Positions 1 to 7,872 of a stretch of DNA of 64,000 nt are shown piece after piece. The notes beneath the pieces were generated by a model. That model saw only the letters and a list, made by a program, of their open reading frames with translations. It was not told the origin of the DNA and made no database searches. The position numbers and the translations under genes are program-made. The stretch spans positions 186,001 to 250,000 of the forward strand of contig QGGY01000004.1 in assembly GCA_003148945.1 (NCBI GenBank). Reading direction: 5' to 3'. Positions within the stretch are counted from its first letter, which is position 1, and every line of letters begins with the position of its first letter. This DNA is from Murimonas intestini (GTDB taxonomy: Bacteria > Bacillota > Clostridia > Lachnospirales > Lachnospiraceae).

Positions 1-1146
1 GGCGTAAAAATGCGGCTTGATCTGAAGCTGCAAATACTGCATAGTAGCTTTCTGCGCCTCCAGTTTTACCTCATATTTTTCGATCTTCAGCTTCTTTATC
101 CGCCCGATCATATGGTTGAACGCCCGGACAAGCTGTGCAAGTTCTATTATTTTAGAATCTTCTTCAACCGCTGCATCCAGTGCACCTTCTGCAATCTGAT
201 TCATGGTTCCTGAAATATTCTCAATTGGTTTTTCCACATAACGGTAGACGACATAGAAGGAGCCTGGAACAATAAACATCAAAACTAAAAACATTATCAT
301 AAACAGTATACGGAAAATCCACATCTGGCCTATAATACTATCTTTTTCCGTCAGCATGCCAAAATAATATCCTGTTTTATCTGAAACGTACCCTGTCTGC
401 AGATATTGTTTATTGCCGGCTGTAATATAAGAGCCTTCCTGATCGGGAGTGACCACACACTCAAATGGTTTTGACTTAAAAATGACTGTTCCATCTTCTT
501 CTGCCGCAAAGGAAATACTATTATTGTCATACGCTGCATACTGCAGTGTAGAAAGTATTTTCTCTTCTGATACTCCAATCACAAAATAACTGTCCTCAAT
601 TTTGATCAGGCGGATCATATAATTATACTGTTCTCCATTACAGATCATATAGCGCCCCAGACTGCCAATTTCACTATTTTCAATTATCTCACTGATGATC
701 TGTTTTACCTCTCTGCGCTTCAGATAATTATCGGCCTTTCCCGCTTCCAGCCATGCAGGCTCATCTTCTCTGTCTGTGTAGATCATAATGAAATCTATCA
801 TGTCAGAAAAAACCACGATACTTTGCAATGAGGTTACGACAGTATTGCGGATCGCTGCAAGCTCTACCGGATCTGTCTCATTTTGCAGCGAATGATAAAG
901 CTGTGATGTAGACTGGGTAGTCCCGCTGTACAGGGCTTCATAGATAAAGCTGTCTACAATCTCCAATGACTCTTCAATTCCATTTGAAGCAATGTAAATA
1001 CTTTTCTGTACATTTCCTTCAGCCTGTTCTGTCAGCATCTTAACCATATAAGATTGTAAGAGGAGATACACGATGGTGAGAAATAAGAACATTCCAATCC
1101 AGTATCTTCGCAAGCATCTCTGCAGTGAGACCTCCTTTTTAACCAT
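1..1146 (-). CDS. YesM-type sensor histidine kinase, N-terminal part (runs off left edge)
   Basis: The frame stays open from an ATG at 1146 to the window edge (382 codons, no stop), so the gene is cut by the window. A GGAGGAGATACAGG ribosome site precedes the ATG. TM1 is about residues 15-33 and TM2 about 275-298, enclosing a roughly 240-residue extracellular sensor domain. A HAMP-like linker follows. The last visible residues, QLQIKPHFYA, are the H-box of the His_kinase PF06580 class (LQxQIxPHFLYN), with His at about residue 379; the ATPase domain lies outside the window. Position just downstream of the sugar transporter genes suggests it senses that transporter's substrate and phosphorylates a YesN-type regulator beyond the edge (inference). 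Confidence in the family is high. Confidence 0.9.
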   Translation of the reverse strand, partial: MVKKEVSLQRCLRRYWIGMFLFLTIVYLLLQSYMVKMLTEQAEGNVQKSIYIASNGIEESLEIVDSFIYEALYSGTTQSTSQLYHSLQNETDPVELAAIRNTVVTSLQSIVVFSDMIDFIMIYTDREDEPAWLEAGKADNYLKRREVKQIISEIIENSEIGSLGRYMICNGEQYNYMIRLIKIEDSYFVIGVSEEKILSTLQYAAYDNNSISFAAEEDGTVIFKSKPFECVVTPDQEGSYITAGNKQYLQTGYVSDKTGYYFGMLTEKDSIIGQMWIFRILFMIMFLVLMFIVPGSFYVVYRYVEKPIENISGTMNQIAEGALDAAVEEDSKIIELAQLVRAFNHMIGRIKKLKIEKYEVKLEAQKATMQYLQLQIKPHFYA

Positions 1147-1208
1147 CCTGTATCTCCTCCTCTTCACTTGTGGAATTCCGTGCCCGTATTTTGCCTATAG
1201 GACAAAAA

Positions 1209-2093
1209 TCAGCCCTTTACTGCCCCAATGGTAAGCCCCTTCATGTAATACTTCTGAAAAAACGGATAAAGAGCGATCATTGGAAGCATACCCACCACAG
1301 CTACTGCCATGCGGATACCCAAAGTTGGAATATTTGCCATATCTGTAGCTATACTTGAGGCATCCATGGACTGCGCCAGATATTGTACATTAGTGAGCAT
1401 ATTATTTAGTAATGCCTGGACACCGACTAAATTCTTATCTGTAATAAAGTATAAACTATTCTTCCAATCATTCCAATACATTAAAGCATTCATAAATCCT
1501 ATCGTTGCAATTATAGGAACGCTGAGCGGGAGCACAATTTTAAAGAAAATCCCAAATTCCGACATACCGTCGATCCGTGCGCTTTCCAGGACTTCTTTTG
1601 GAATATTGTTCTGAAAATATGTTCTGGTGATCATAATATGAAAGGCACTGCACAGCAAAAACGGTAAAAGCAGCGCCCAAATAGTATTTTTGATATGAAA
1701 TATATTGCTCCACATCATATAACTGGGAACAAGCCCGCCTGAAAACAGCATTGTGAAAAGAATAAAAAAGCTTAATATCCTTTTTCCTGGAAGCCCCGGC
1801 ACCGTTAAAATGTAAGAAACCATTGTGGTAACTATGACGCTCAAAACTGTCCCCACTATAGTCACAAAAACTGTAACCATATAGGAGTGAAAAATACTTC
1901 CTTCCCCAAATATGAATTTATATGATGTAAAATCAATATTTTTAGGGAATATAGTATATCCATATTTTATAATATCCGCCTCTGATGAAATGGAAGACAT
2001 GATTAATAATGCCATTGGAAAAACAACTGTTATTCCCAGGATTATCATAAACACATGTGCAAATATCTGAAACCCGGTATCTTTTCTTACCAT
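1209..2093 (-). CDS. Carbohydrate ABC transporter permease (LplC/YtcP type)
   Basis: Inner-membrane subunit of a CUT1 sugar importer, 294 aa with about six hydrophobic segments. The binding-protein-dependent permease EAA loop is visible as ESARIDGMSEFGIFFKIVLP. The start at 2093 (MVRKDTGF) follows GAGAGGAGAAAATA; an in-frame ATG 33 bases upstream has no ribosome site. The C-terminus (YYMKGLTIGAVKG) is typical of LplC/YtcP proteins. It follows the partner permease closely and precedes the YesM kinase. No ATPase gene lies nearby; systems of this type often borrow a shared MsmX-like ATPase (family knowledge). Confidence 0.93.
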   Translation of the reverse strand: MVRKDTGFQIFAHVFMIILGITVVFPMALLIMSSISSEADIIKYGYTIFPKNIDFTSYKFIFGEGSIFHSYMVTVFVTIVGTVLSVIVTTMVSYILTVPGLPGKRILSFFILFTMLFSGGLVPSYMMWSNIFHIKNTIWALLLPFLLCSAFHIMITRTYFQNNIPKEVLESARIDGMSEFGIFFKIVLPLSVPIIATIGFMNALMYWNDWKNSLYFITDKNLVGVQALLNNMLTNVQYLAQSMDASSIATDMANIPTLGIRMAVAVVGMLPMIALYPFFQKYYMKGLTIGAVKG

Positions 2094-2106
2094 TATTTTC
2101 TCCTCT

Positions 2107-3033
2107 CTAAAACATTGCGTTTTCACTGCTGGTTTTTCTGACTATTGCATTTGTAATCATTACTAAAACAAATCCTACAACGGACTGATAGAAACAGGCC
2201 GCAGCCGACATACCCATATTTGCCGTGTTTAACAGGCCCCGGTATACGTATGTATCAATAGTCTGGGTTACATCAATAAGCGCCCCGCTGTTCATGGGAA
2301 CCTGGTAGAATAAACCGAAATCAGAGTTGAAAATTTTGCCGACAGAGAGAATCGTCAATGTGATAATCGTAGGCACCAGACATGGCAGCGTTATATTCAT
2401 AAAACTCTTACGGCGGTTTGCACCGTCAAGGCTTGCGGCCTCATAAAGCCCGGGATCTATAGCCGACATATTTGCCAGATAGAGAATACAGTTTGTTCCT
2501 GTCATCTGCCACAGGCGGACGAAGATAATGATAAACGGCCACCACTTCTGTTCACTGTAGAAGGATATAGGTTCAAAACCAAGGGGCTGCAAAATATGCA
2601 TATTTATAAAACCGGTATCCCCTGCCAGCAGTGCATTAGCCAGGTAGGAAACAATAATAATAGATAAGAGGCCAGGGAATAAAATGAGTGTCTGATATAC
2701 CTTCCTTGATAAACTGCTTCTGATCTCATGGAGAATGTATGCAACAAAAACTGCCATAAATGTCCCCAAAATAATAAATGCCAGATTATAAAGGAGTGTA
2801 TTTCTGGTCATGATCCATGCATCTGCACTTTTAAACAAAAATTTAAAATTGTCCAATCCGACCTTTTCGCTTCCGAAAATACCGCCTTTTATCGTATATT
2901 TTTCAAAGGCAAGTATTAGTCCCCCCATTGGAATATAATTGTTGATTATAAAATAAATACAGGCCGGCATGGCCATCACATAAAATGGCCAGTATTTCCT
3001 TACTTTCTTCACAAATGATGTTTTCTTATTCAT
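2107..3033 (-). CDS. Carbohydrate ABC transporter permease (LplB/YteP type)
   Basis: Partner permease of the CUT1 importer, 308 aa. The N-terminus is lysine-rich (MNKKTSFVKKVRKYW) and then enters the membrane. The EAA loop reads EAASLDGANRRKSFMNITLP. The start at 3033 was chosen because it matches the usual length of LplB proteins and has GGAG about 14 bases upstream; a longer frame from 3072 is possible but unlikely. LplB/LplC pairs are used for oligosaccharides and polysaccharide fragments rather than monosaccharides, but the substrate cannot be read here because no hydrolase is in this operon. Confidence 0.92.
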   Translation of the reverse strand: MNKKTSFVKKVRKYWPFYVMAMPACIYFIINNYIPMGGLILAFEKYTIKGGIFGSEKVGLDNFKFLFKSADAWIMTRNTLLYNLAFIILGTFMAVFVAYILHEIRSSLSRKVYQTLILFPGLLSIIIVSYLANALLAGDTGFINMHILQPLGFEPISFYSEQKWWPFIIIFVRLWQMTGTNCILYLANMSAIDPGLYEAASLDGANRRKSFMNITLPCLVPTIITLTILSVGKIFNSDFGLFYQVPMNSGALIDVTQTIDTYVYRGLLNTANMGMSAAACFYQSVVGFVLVMITNAIVRKTSSENAMF

Positions 3034-3109
3034 GCTTCCAGTCACTTCTCCATTTCTAAAAAGCGGCGCCATTTTGCTTCTGCCAAAATGCGCGCCCCTT
3101 TTATTTTTT

Positions 3110-3136
3110 AGGTCTGTGCAGTAAATGCACAGACCT
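3110..3136 (-). other. Intercistronic hairpin between binding-protein and permease genes
   Basis: Perfect 11-bp inverted repeat AGGTCTGTGCA / TGCACAGACCT with a 5-nt loop, 45 bases after the binding-protein stop. It has no T-run on the minus strand, so it is more likely an mRNA-stabilising or attenuating hairpin than a full terminator. The adjoining GCTGAATAGTTAC tract belongs to a repeat also found at 28.1-28.4 kb and 58.88 kb. Confidence 0.6.
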
Positions 3137-3180
3137 GCTGAATAGTTACGAAAGTTCTCGGTTACTGTTCGGTGTCCCGC

Positions 3181-4629
3181 TTATTTGCCTAAAAAAGCAT
3201 CCAACTGTTTTTGTTTTTCTGCAATAACAGTTTCAATTCCTGCATCTTTTAATGCCGCATTAAATTCCGGCAGATATTTCTCAGGGTCTAATGCTCCGCT
3301 TTCCAGACCAATCTGGTATTTACTGCAGACATTATCCAGCTGCGTAATCTCGTTTGTTACATTTGCCGTATCGAAACCAAAACCAAGACCCGCGGACTTT
3401 TTCGCATTTGTATTGCTCTCTACAAGCAGTTCGGCGTATTCCGGATTCTCACTCTCCCAGCGGATTCTGTTAATATTGGAAATTGAAGCTCCAAGATGGT
3501 AAGCACATGTTGTGGCATCTTTTCCTTCTAAATATTTACCCATTCCATTTTCGTCTAAAACATAGTGTTCGCCCTCAATACCATAACTGATCAGGTTTCC
3601 TAATTCCTCATCAGAGAACCACAGATTTAAGAACTTCATACAAGCCTCTGCATGTTCTGTATTAGACATAACCGTATATGTTACATTATTATAAGTTCTG
3701 GCAACCGGTACATCTAACAAAATAGCTCCCATCTCCTTTTGGCAGGTTGTAGTCTGATAGTAAGCTGTATTAAAATCTGTCTGTCCTATTGTAGAAAAAG
3801 CCGCATCGTTCTTTGTAAGAACAGGAAAAGCATCTGTCTGTGTCTGAATATCTTTGTTGGAATATCCTTTTTCATACCAGTCATGCATAACCTTGCACAG
3901 TTCGGCATATTCTTCTGTTTCAAAAAGGTTTACAACATCTGTTGTTTCTCCCCCATTCATTAAAACTCCATAATAATTTCCAAGATCGTCCCAAAGGCCA
4001 TACGTGAAATTGGGCGCTGTATTGCCGTTGTTAGTAACGAAAGGCGTCATATCTGGTTTCTTCTCTTTTACAACTGCAAGGATATCTCCCCAGTCTTCTA
4101 AGTTCTTAACCTCTGCCACCTGTTCTGTAAGTCCAAGCTCATCCACAACATCCTGTCTGTAAATAATACCCATTGTCCAGGCATAGGATGCATAAATTGG
4201 AATTGCATACTGGACGCCGTCTATCTGGCCGCTCTTTAAGAAGTCTCCTTCCATTTCAATAATATCCTGCCCATACTCCTGTACCAGATCAGTAAGGTCA
4301 TACGCAGCTCCCTGTGAAACTGCATTCAGATATCCGCCATAGTTGGCAATAATATCAACGTCTTCCGTCCCGCTTAAAAATAATGAATACTGCTGGAACC
4401 ATTGTCCAAATTCAAAAGGTTTGAATTCAACCTCCACCCCGATTTTTTCTCTTGTGATCTCATTGACTGCTGCCATAACATTGTCAATGTCCTCTGATGC
4501 ACCGGACGTGGGAACATAAATCTTGATCTTTTCTACCTCCGAGGCCTCCGCCTTCGCTACGCTGCCTCCGGCCAGCATAGAGACTGCCATTGCTGCTGCT
4601 AATACTGCACTTGTTACCTTCCGTTTCAT
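3181..4629 (-). CDS. Extracellular sugar-binding protein (LplA-like)
   Basis: Solute-binding protein of the CUT1 importer, 482 aa. The start at 4629 (MKRKVTSAVLAAAMAVSML) follows AGGGAGGTTTTATTT; the longer frame adds 21 residues without a ribosome site. The signal peptide is clear, but the usual lipobox cysteine is absent: the region reads SMLAGGSVAKAEASE, where LAGC would be expected, with AKAEA resembling a signal peptidase I site. The rest matches LplA-type proteins (repeated W/Y, YGLWDDLGN, YAELCKVMHDWYEKG). It is first in the operon. How a non-lipidated binding protein stays at the surface is unclear; the substrate is unknown. Confidence 0.88.
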   Translation of the reverse strand: MKRKVTSAVLAAAMAVSMLAGGSVAKAEASEVEKIKIYVPTSGASEDIDNVMAAVNEITREKIGVEVEFKPFEFGQWFQQYSLFLSGTEDVDIIANYGGYLNAVSQGAAYDLTDLVQEYGQDIIEMEGDFLKSGQIDGVQYAIPIYASYAWTMGIIYRQDVVDELGLTEQVAEVKNLEDWGDILAVVKEKKPDMTPFVTNNGNTAPNFTYGLWDDLGNYYGVLMNGGETTDVVNLFETEEYAELCKVMHDWYEKGYSNKDIQTQTDAFPVLTKNDAAFSTIGQTDFNTAYYQTTTCQKEMGAILLDVPVARTYNNVTYTVMSNTEHAEACMKFLNLWFSDEELGNLISYGIEGEHYVLDENGMGKYLEGKDATTCAYHLGASISNINRIRWESENPEYAELLVESNTNAKKSAGLGFGFDTANVTNEITQLDNVCSKYQIGLESGALDPEKYLPEFNAALKDAGIETVIAEKQKQLDAFLGK

Positions 4630-4659
4630 AAATAAAACCTCCCTGTATTTGATAGAGTC

Positions 4660-4748
4660 ATTATATAAAAAAAATTGTTCTTTTAATATCATTTTAAAAC
4701 CTTGAATTTATACTTTGAGAACCTTTTGAAGATTTTGGGTAAAGGTTC
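4660..4748 (-). promoter_or_regulatory. Upstream region of the sugar transporter operon: -10 box and inverted repeat
   Basis: On the minus strand TATAAT occupies 4660-4665, 31 bases from the start codon, after a T-rich tract and without a good -35 box. An inverted repeat GAACCTTT (4719-4726) / AAAGGTTC (4741-4748) lies about 55 bases upstream of the -10, where an AraC-type (YesN) activator could bind. The inference rests only on position and symmetry. Confidence 0.4.
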
Positions 4749-4756
4749 ATAAATAT

Positions 4757-4789
4757 TGACATGAGATGTCAGGTATTATCTGCTATAAT
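4757..4789 (+). promoter_or_regulatory. Promoter and palindromic operator of the WYL regulator
   Basis: The perfect palindrome TGACA-TGAGA-TGTCA (4757-4771) is followed after exactly 12 bases by an extended -10 box TGCTATAAT (TATAAT 4784-4789). TTGACA at 4756 is 22 bases from the -10, too far for an ordinary -35. The sequence at the correct -35 position lies inside the palindrome and is poor, which fits an activator-dependent promoter. The same arrangement recurs at 5705-5737. Confidence 0.6.
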
Positions 4790-4810
4790 AAGCGGAGGAG
4801 GTGACAGGAG

Positions 4811-5707
4811 ATGAAAGAAAGCAGATTATTCCGTATCGTATACTACCTGCTTGATAAGGGCCATGCTACCGCCCCGGAACTGGCTGAAAAATTTGAGGTG
4901 TCCATCCGCACAATTTACCGGGACATTGATGTCATCAGCAGCGCCGGCATTCCTGTTTACGTTACAACAGGAAGGAATGGCGGGATAGAGATCCTGGACA
5001 GCTATGTATTGGAGAAATCTATTTTTTCAGATAAGGAAAAACAGGATATCATGGCAGCTCTGCAGAGCCTGGCCGTTATAGATAATACATATGAAAAAGA
5101 AATATTGATTAAGCTGTCTGCTCTATTTAATATCCGCTCAGAGAACTGGTTTGAAGTGGATTTTTCCAGATGGGGCGGCAAGACACAGGACAATGATAAA
5201 TTTGAACTGCTGAAGGCTGCCGTCATCGGTCATCAGGCTGTGTCCATCACCTATGTCAGCTCTTACGGCACACAAAGCCAAAGAAAAATACATCCCCTTA
5301 AGCTTCTGTATAAATCAAAGGAGTGGTATATAAAGGCATACTGTACTTATAAGCAGGATTTCCGCATCTTTAAATTCAACCGCATTACGGATCTGGCACT
5401 TTTAGATGAACACTTCACTCCTGTTGATTTTCCGGACCTTCAGGATGATCCAAAGGGAACTTACAACAGGATCATCATTAAGTTTTCAAAGGAAATGGCC
5501 TACCGTGTCTATGATGAATTTGAGGCAGAAAATATCGGGAAGCAGAAAGACGGAAGCCTGATCGTATCCGCAGAAATGCCGGAAGACTCCTGGCTGATTG
5601 GCTATCTGCTTTCCTTTGGAACGCAGGCGGAGGTTTTAGAGCCTGCTTATCTAAGAAAAGTATTGTCAAATGAAGCAAGAAAAATATATGAAATGAACAA
5701 ACCATGA
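4811..5707 (+). CDS. WYL-domain transcriptional regulator (YafY/DeoR-like)
   Basis: 298 aa. Residues about 5-55 form an HTH_11/DeoR-type winged helix (LAEKFEVSIRTIYRDIDVISSAGIPV). The WYL domain spans about 135-215 with the diagnostic patch KEWYIKAYC (WYI in place of WYL) and a downstream FKFNRITDL segment, then a C-terminal WYL-extension. GGAGGAGGTGACAGG precedes the ATG. WYL proteins are ligand- or nucleic-acid-responsive regulators. This one probably controls itself and the next gene, since both carry TGACA-N5-TGTCA in front (inference). It is divergent from the sugar transporter operon. Confidence 0.9.
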   Translation: MKESRLFRIVYYLLDKGHATAPELAEKFEVSIRTIYRDIDVISSAGIPVYVTTGRNGGIEILDSYVLEKSIFSDKEKQDIMAALQSLAVIDNTYEKEILIKLSALFNIRSENWFEVDFSRWGGKTQDNDKFELLKAAVIGHQAVSITYVSSYGTQSQRKIHPLKLLYKSKEWYIKAYCTYKQDFRIFKFNRITDLALLDEHFTPVDFPDLQDDPKGTYNRIIIKFSKEMAYRVYDEFEAENIGKQKDGSLIVSAEMPEDSWLIGYLLSFGTQAEVLEPAYLRKVLSNEARKIYEMNKP

Positions 5708-5737
5708 CACAGGTTGTCAGGGTATGTATGGTATGCT
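5705..5737 (+). promoter_or_regulatory. Promoter and palindromic operator of the YoaP-like gene
   Basis: TGACA-CAGGT-TGTCA at 5705-5719 overlaps the stop codon of the WYL gene. Twelve bases further is a weak -10, TATGCT (5732-5737). Spacing and half-sites match the operator in front of the WYL gene exactly, and again no normal -35 box is present. Confidence 0.5.
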
Positions 5738-5827
5738 TGTAATTATAAATACAAAATAATTGTATATCTGGTATAGCTCAAAATAAATAACTTGATGGGA
5801 ATTATACCGGAGTAGCGGAGGATTAAA

Positions 5828-6577
5828 ATGAGTGAAGAATTTAAAAATATAACAATCGATAACATTGAAACCGAACATCTCTGCTGTGCCATCGCAGATA
5901 AAAAGCACCAGTGTGGTGTCGGCGTCAAGAAACAGTGGTTAAAGGAACGCATCCCGGAGGGGCATGTATTCCGCAAGCTGGACGCAAAGGGAAAAGTCTT
6001 TATAGAATACGCGCCGCTTGAGAGTGCATGGATACCTGTCCAGGGTGATAATTTTCTCTATATATACTGTCTCTGGGTGTCAGGGTCGTTCAAAGGGAAA
6101 GGCTATGCGTCAGCTCTTCTGGAATACTGCATTAATGATGCTAAAGCACAGGGGAAGTCCGGGGTATGCGTACTCAGTTCCAAAAAGAAAAAACCATATT
6201 TAACGGATAAAAAATTTATGCTTAAATATGGTTTTGAAGTGGCTGACAGTATTAATGATGACTATGAACTTCTGGCTTTATCCTTTGACGGGAATAAGCC
6301 CTCGTTTACAGAAAGTGTCAGGCAGATGAGCGTCAGCAGCAAAGACCTGACTATCTATTATGGCATGCAGTGTCCGTTTATCCCCAACTGTCTGGAACAG
6401 ATCAAAAACTACTGCAGCGAAAACGGCATCCCCGTCCGTCTTATTGCCGTAGATACCTTAGAGAAGGCCAAGAATGTACCATGCATCTTCAACAACTGGG
6501 CTGTCTTCTACAACGGTAAATTTGAAACAGTCTCCCTGATGAATGAAGGAAGTTTGAAAAAATCACTTGGATTATAA
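5828..6577 (+). CDS. GNAT acetyltransferase with C-terminal YoaP domain
   Basis: 249 aa. The N-terminal half is a GNAT fold: the acetyl-CoA loop is visible as SGSFKGKGYASALLEYC (about residues 80-98) and a YGF motif follows. The C-terminal part, starting about residue 165 (LTIYYGMQCPFIPNCLEQIK), resembles the thioredoxin-like YoaP domain and keeps a CxxxxxC pair. The layout matches Bacillus subtilis YoaP, whose substrate I do not know. CGGAGGATTAAA precedes the ATG. It probably forms a regulatory unit with the upstream WYL gene. Its stop overlaps the stop of the convergent AEC carrier by six bases. Confidence 0.82.
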   Translation: MSEEFKNITIDNIETEHLCCAIADKKHQCGVGVKKQWLKERIPEGHVFRKLDAKGKVFIEYAPLESAWIPVQGDNFLYIYCLWVSGSFKGKGYASALLEYCINDAKAQGKSGVCVLSSKKKKPYLTDKKFMLKYGFEVADSINDDYELLALSFDGNKPSFTESVRQMSVSSKDLTIYYGMQCPFIPNCLEQIKNYCSENGIPVRLIAVDTLEKAKNVPCIFNNWAVFYNGKFETVSLMNEGSLKKSLGL

Positions 6578-7492
6578 TAACAAAATCCCGCACAGCAGCG
6601 GAAATGTGACGATAGAGAGAATCGTGGTCAGGAATACCCCGGCTGCCGCTGTCTCCTCGCCGCTGCCGCATTTATTCGCCATCATGACACAGAGGGCTGC
6701 ACTTGGCATGGCTGTGGAAACAAGGATCACGCCCTGTATCTGGGCGTCAGGAAAGAGCAGCCGCCCCGCCAGCCATATAAGGACAGGGAATACGATCAGC
6801 TTCAGCAGGGATATTTTATACATCTGCTTATCTGTGAACAATTCCCTGACAGGATATTCCGCCAGCATGCTGCCCAGCACGATCATGGACAGTGCCGGTG
6901 TCAGGTTTCCCACAAAGGCTATGCCTTCATGGACAATGGGCGGTATCTCCCATCCTGTGAAGAAAAGCACAAGTGCCAGGATACCTGAGATGGTTCCGGC
7001 ATTGACCATGCTTTTCCAGTCACTCTTTCCTGTGCGCCCGCTGCCCTTCATCAGAAGATGGATCCCCAGCGTGTACATATACAGGTTAAATCCCAGGTGC
7101 AGCATACTTGTAAAAAAGACTGCCTGGTCCCCGAACAGGGACTGTGCCACAGGAAGCCCCATAAAGCTGCTGTTGGCAAAGATAAGCAATACCTGGCATA
7201 CACTTCTCTTTTCAGCCGGGATACGCATTACCCTGCACATCACCCATGACAAAAGGACAAGGCCCATATACATGGCCAGTCCAAAGAATATCAGCAGGAT
7301 GACCTGCCCCTTCTGCGCCGCATCCACATTCTGGACTGATGCCAGAATAAGAGCCGGACATGTCACAGTCACGATCAGGCCCGACAGTTTCTTATTTGAA
7401 GCTGTGTCCAGCATCCCTTTTTTATTACAGAAAAATCCTACGGCCATTGCCAGAAATAATTTGAGCATGGTCTCCGCCAGTGAATTCCACAT
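6572..7492 (-). CDS. AEC-family transporter (auxin efflux carrier / malate permease type)
   Basis: 306 aa with about ten hydrophobic segments in the two five-helix blocks of the AEC family. Helix-breaking motifs include TVTCPALILASV and NSSFMGLPVAQSLFG (the NxxFxGxP signature). The start at 7492 (MWNSLAETMLKLF) has GGGATTGGAT upstream; an in-frame ATG at 7531 has no ribosome site. AEC members move organic acids or amino-acid-derived anions. Its promoter is nearly identical to that of the DauR-like regulator, and the 2-hydroxyacid dehydrogenase is close by, so 2-hydroxy or 2-oxo acid transport is a reasonable guess. The direction of transport cannot be told. Confidence 0.88.
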   Translation of the reverse strand: MWNSLAETMLKLFLAMAVGFFCNKKGMLDTASNKKLSGLIVTVTCPALILASVQNVDAAQKGQVILLIFFGLAMYMGLVLLSWVMCRVMRIPAEKRSVCQVLLIFANSSFMGLPVAQSLFGDQAVFFTSMLHLGFNLYMYTLGIHLLMKGSGRTGKSDWKSMVNAGTISGILALVLFFTGWEIPPIVHEGIAFVGNLTPALSMIVLGSMLAEYPVRELFTDKQMYKISLLKLIVFPVLIWLAGRLLFPDAQIQGVILVSTAMPSAALCVMMANKCGSGEETAAAGVFLTTILSIVTFPLLCGILLL

Positions 7493-7575
7493 TTTCTTAT
7501 CCAATCCCTTTTGCCTATTTATTAGATACATAACTGTTCAGTAACTGTACAGGCCTATACAGCCGCTTCTCTCAA

Positions 7576-7623
7576 CTGAATTAATCATAACCACAGTGCA
7601 TGTATTTGTCAACGGAGAGTTTT
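7576..7623 (-). promoter_or_regulatory. Promoter of the AEC carrier (duplicate of the DauR promoter)
   Basis: On the minus strand: TTGACA (7607-7612), 17-bp spacer, TATGAT (7584-7589). This 48-bp stretch matches 8621-8668 at 44 positions. Both copies share the AAAACTCT-CGTTGACA segment, which at the other site is the end of the dehydrogenase gene. The leader from here to the start codon is about 80 bases. Confidence 0.8.
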
Positions 7624-7665
7624 CGGCTCCACAAAGCATGTTACTGGTCACGGATTAAATGAAAA

Positions 7666-7690
7666 GGGTACTTGAAAAAATCAAGTACCC
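7666..7690 (-). terminator. Probable terminator downstream of the DauR-like gene
   Basis: Perfect 10-bp inverted repeat GGGTACTTGA / TCAAGTACCC with a 5-nt loop. On the minus strand it is followed by TTTTCATTT, fitting termination of the regulator transcript. On the plus strand the same repeat overlaps a -35 box, so it could also be an operator. Confidence 0.5.
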
Positions 7691-7812
7691 CGTGTATAAT
7701 TTACTTAGAAGTAATCAAAAGACATTTCGCAGTCTGATGATTGCGCTTTGGATAACTGTGCAATTTATAGTTACAAGCTATCCTCTATTGCAGTAGAGGA
7801 TAGCTATTTTTT
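7672..7812 (+). ncRNA. Candidate small RNA with own promoter and terminator (~106 nt)
   Basis: This is an orphan transcription unit in the 380-bp gap between the AEC and DauR-like genes. The plus-strand promoter is TTGAAA (7672-7677), 17-bp spacer, TATAAT (7695-7700), giving a start near 7707. A strong terminator follows: AGCTATCCTCTA (7776-7787), 6-nt loop, TAGAGGATAGCT (7794-7805), then T6 (7807-7812). No ORF with a ribosome site lies between. The RNA would be antisense to the 3' UTR of the DauR-like mRNA. I do not recognise a known RNA family. Confidence 0.5.
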
Positions 7813-7849
7813 GTTTTGATGGTTATCTGTGTAAGCGAGTGCGGCGAAA

Positions 7850-7872
7850 GCTGTGTCCAGCATCCCTTTGCC
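7850..7872. repeat. Short duplicated fragment of the AEC gene
   Basis: AAGCTGTGTCCAGCATCCC followed by TTT here repeats bases near 7403-7424 inside the AEC gene (coding KGMLDTA). It lies directly after the DauR-like stop codon, as a relic of a duplicated or rearranged AEC 5' end would. Confidence 0.5.

Noticed and set aside
6567-7544. 325-aa plus-strand ORF opposite the AEC carrier
   Set aside because: The minus-strand frame has clear AEC motifs, promoter and helix pattern; the plus frame is its shadow.
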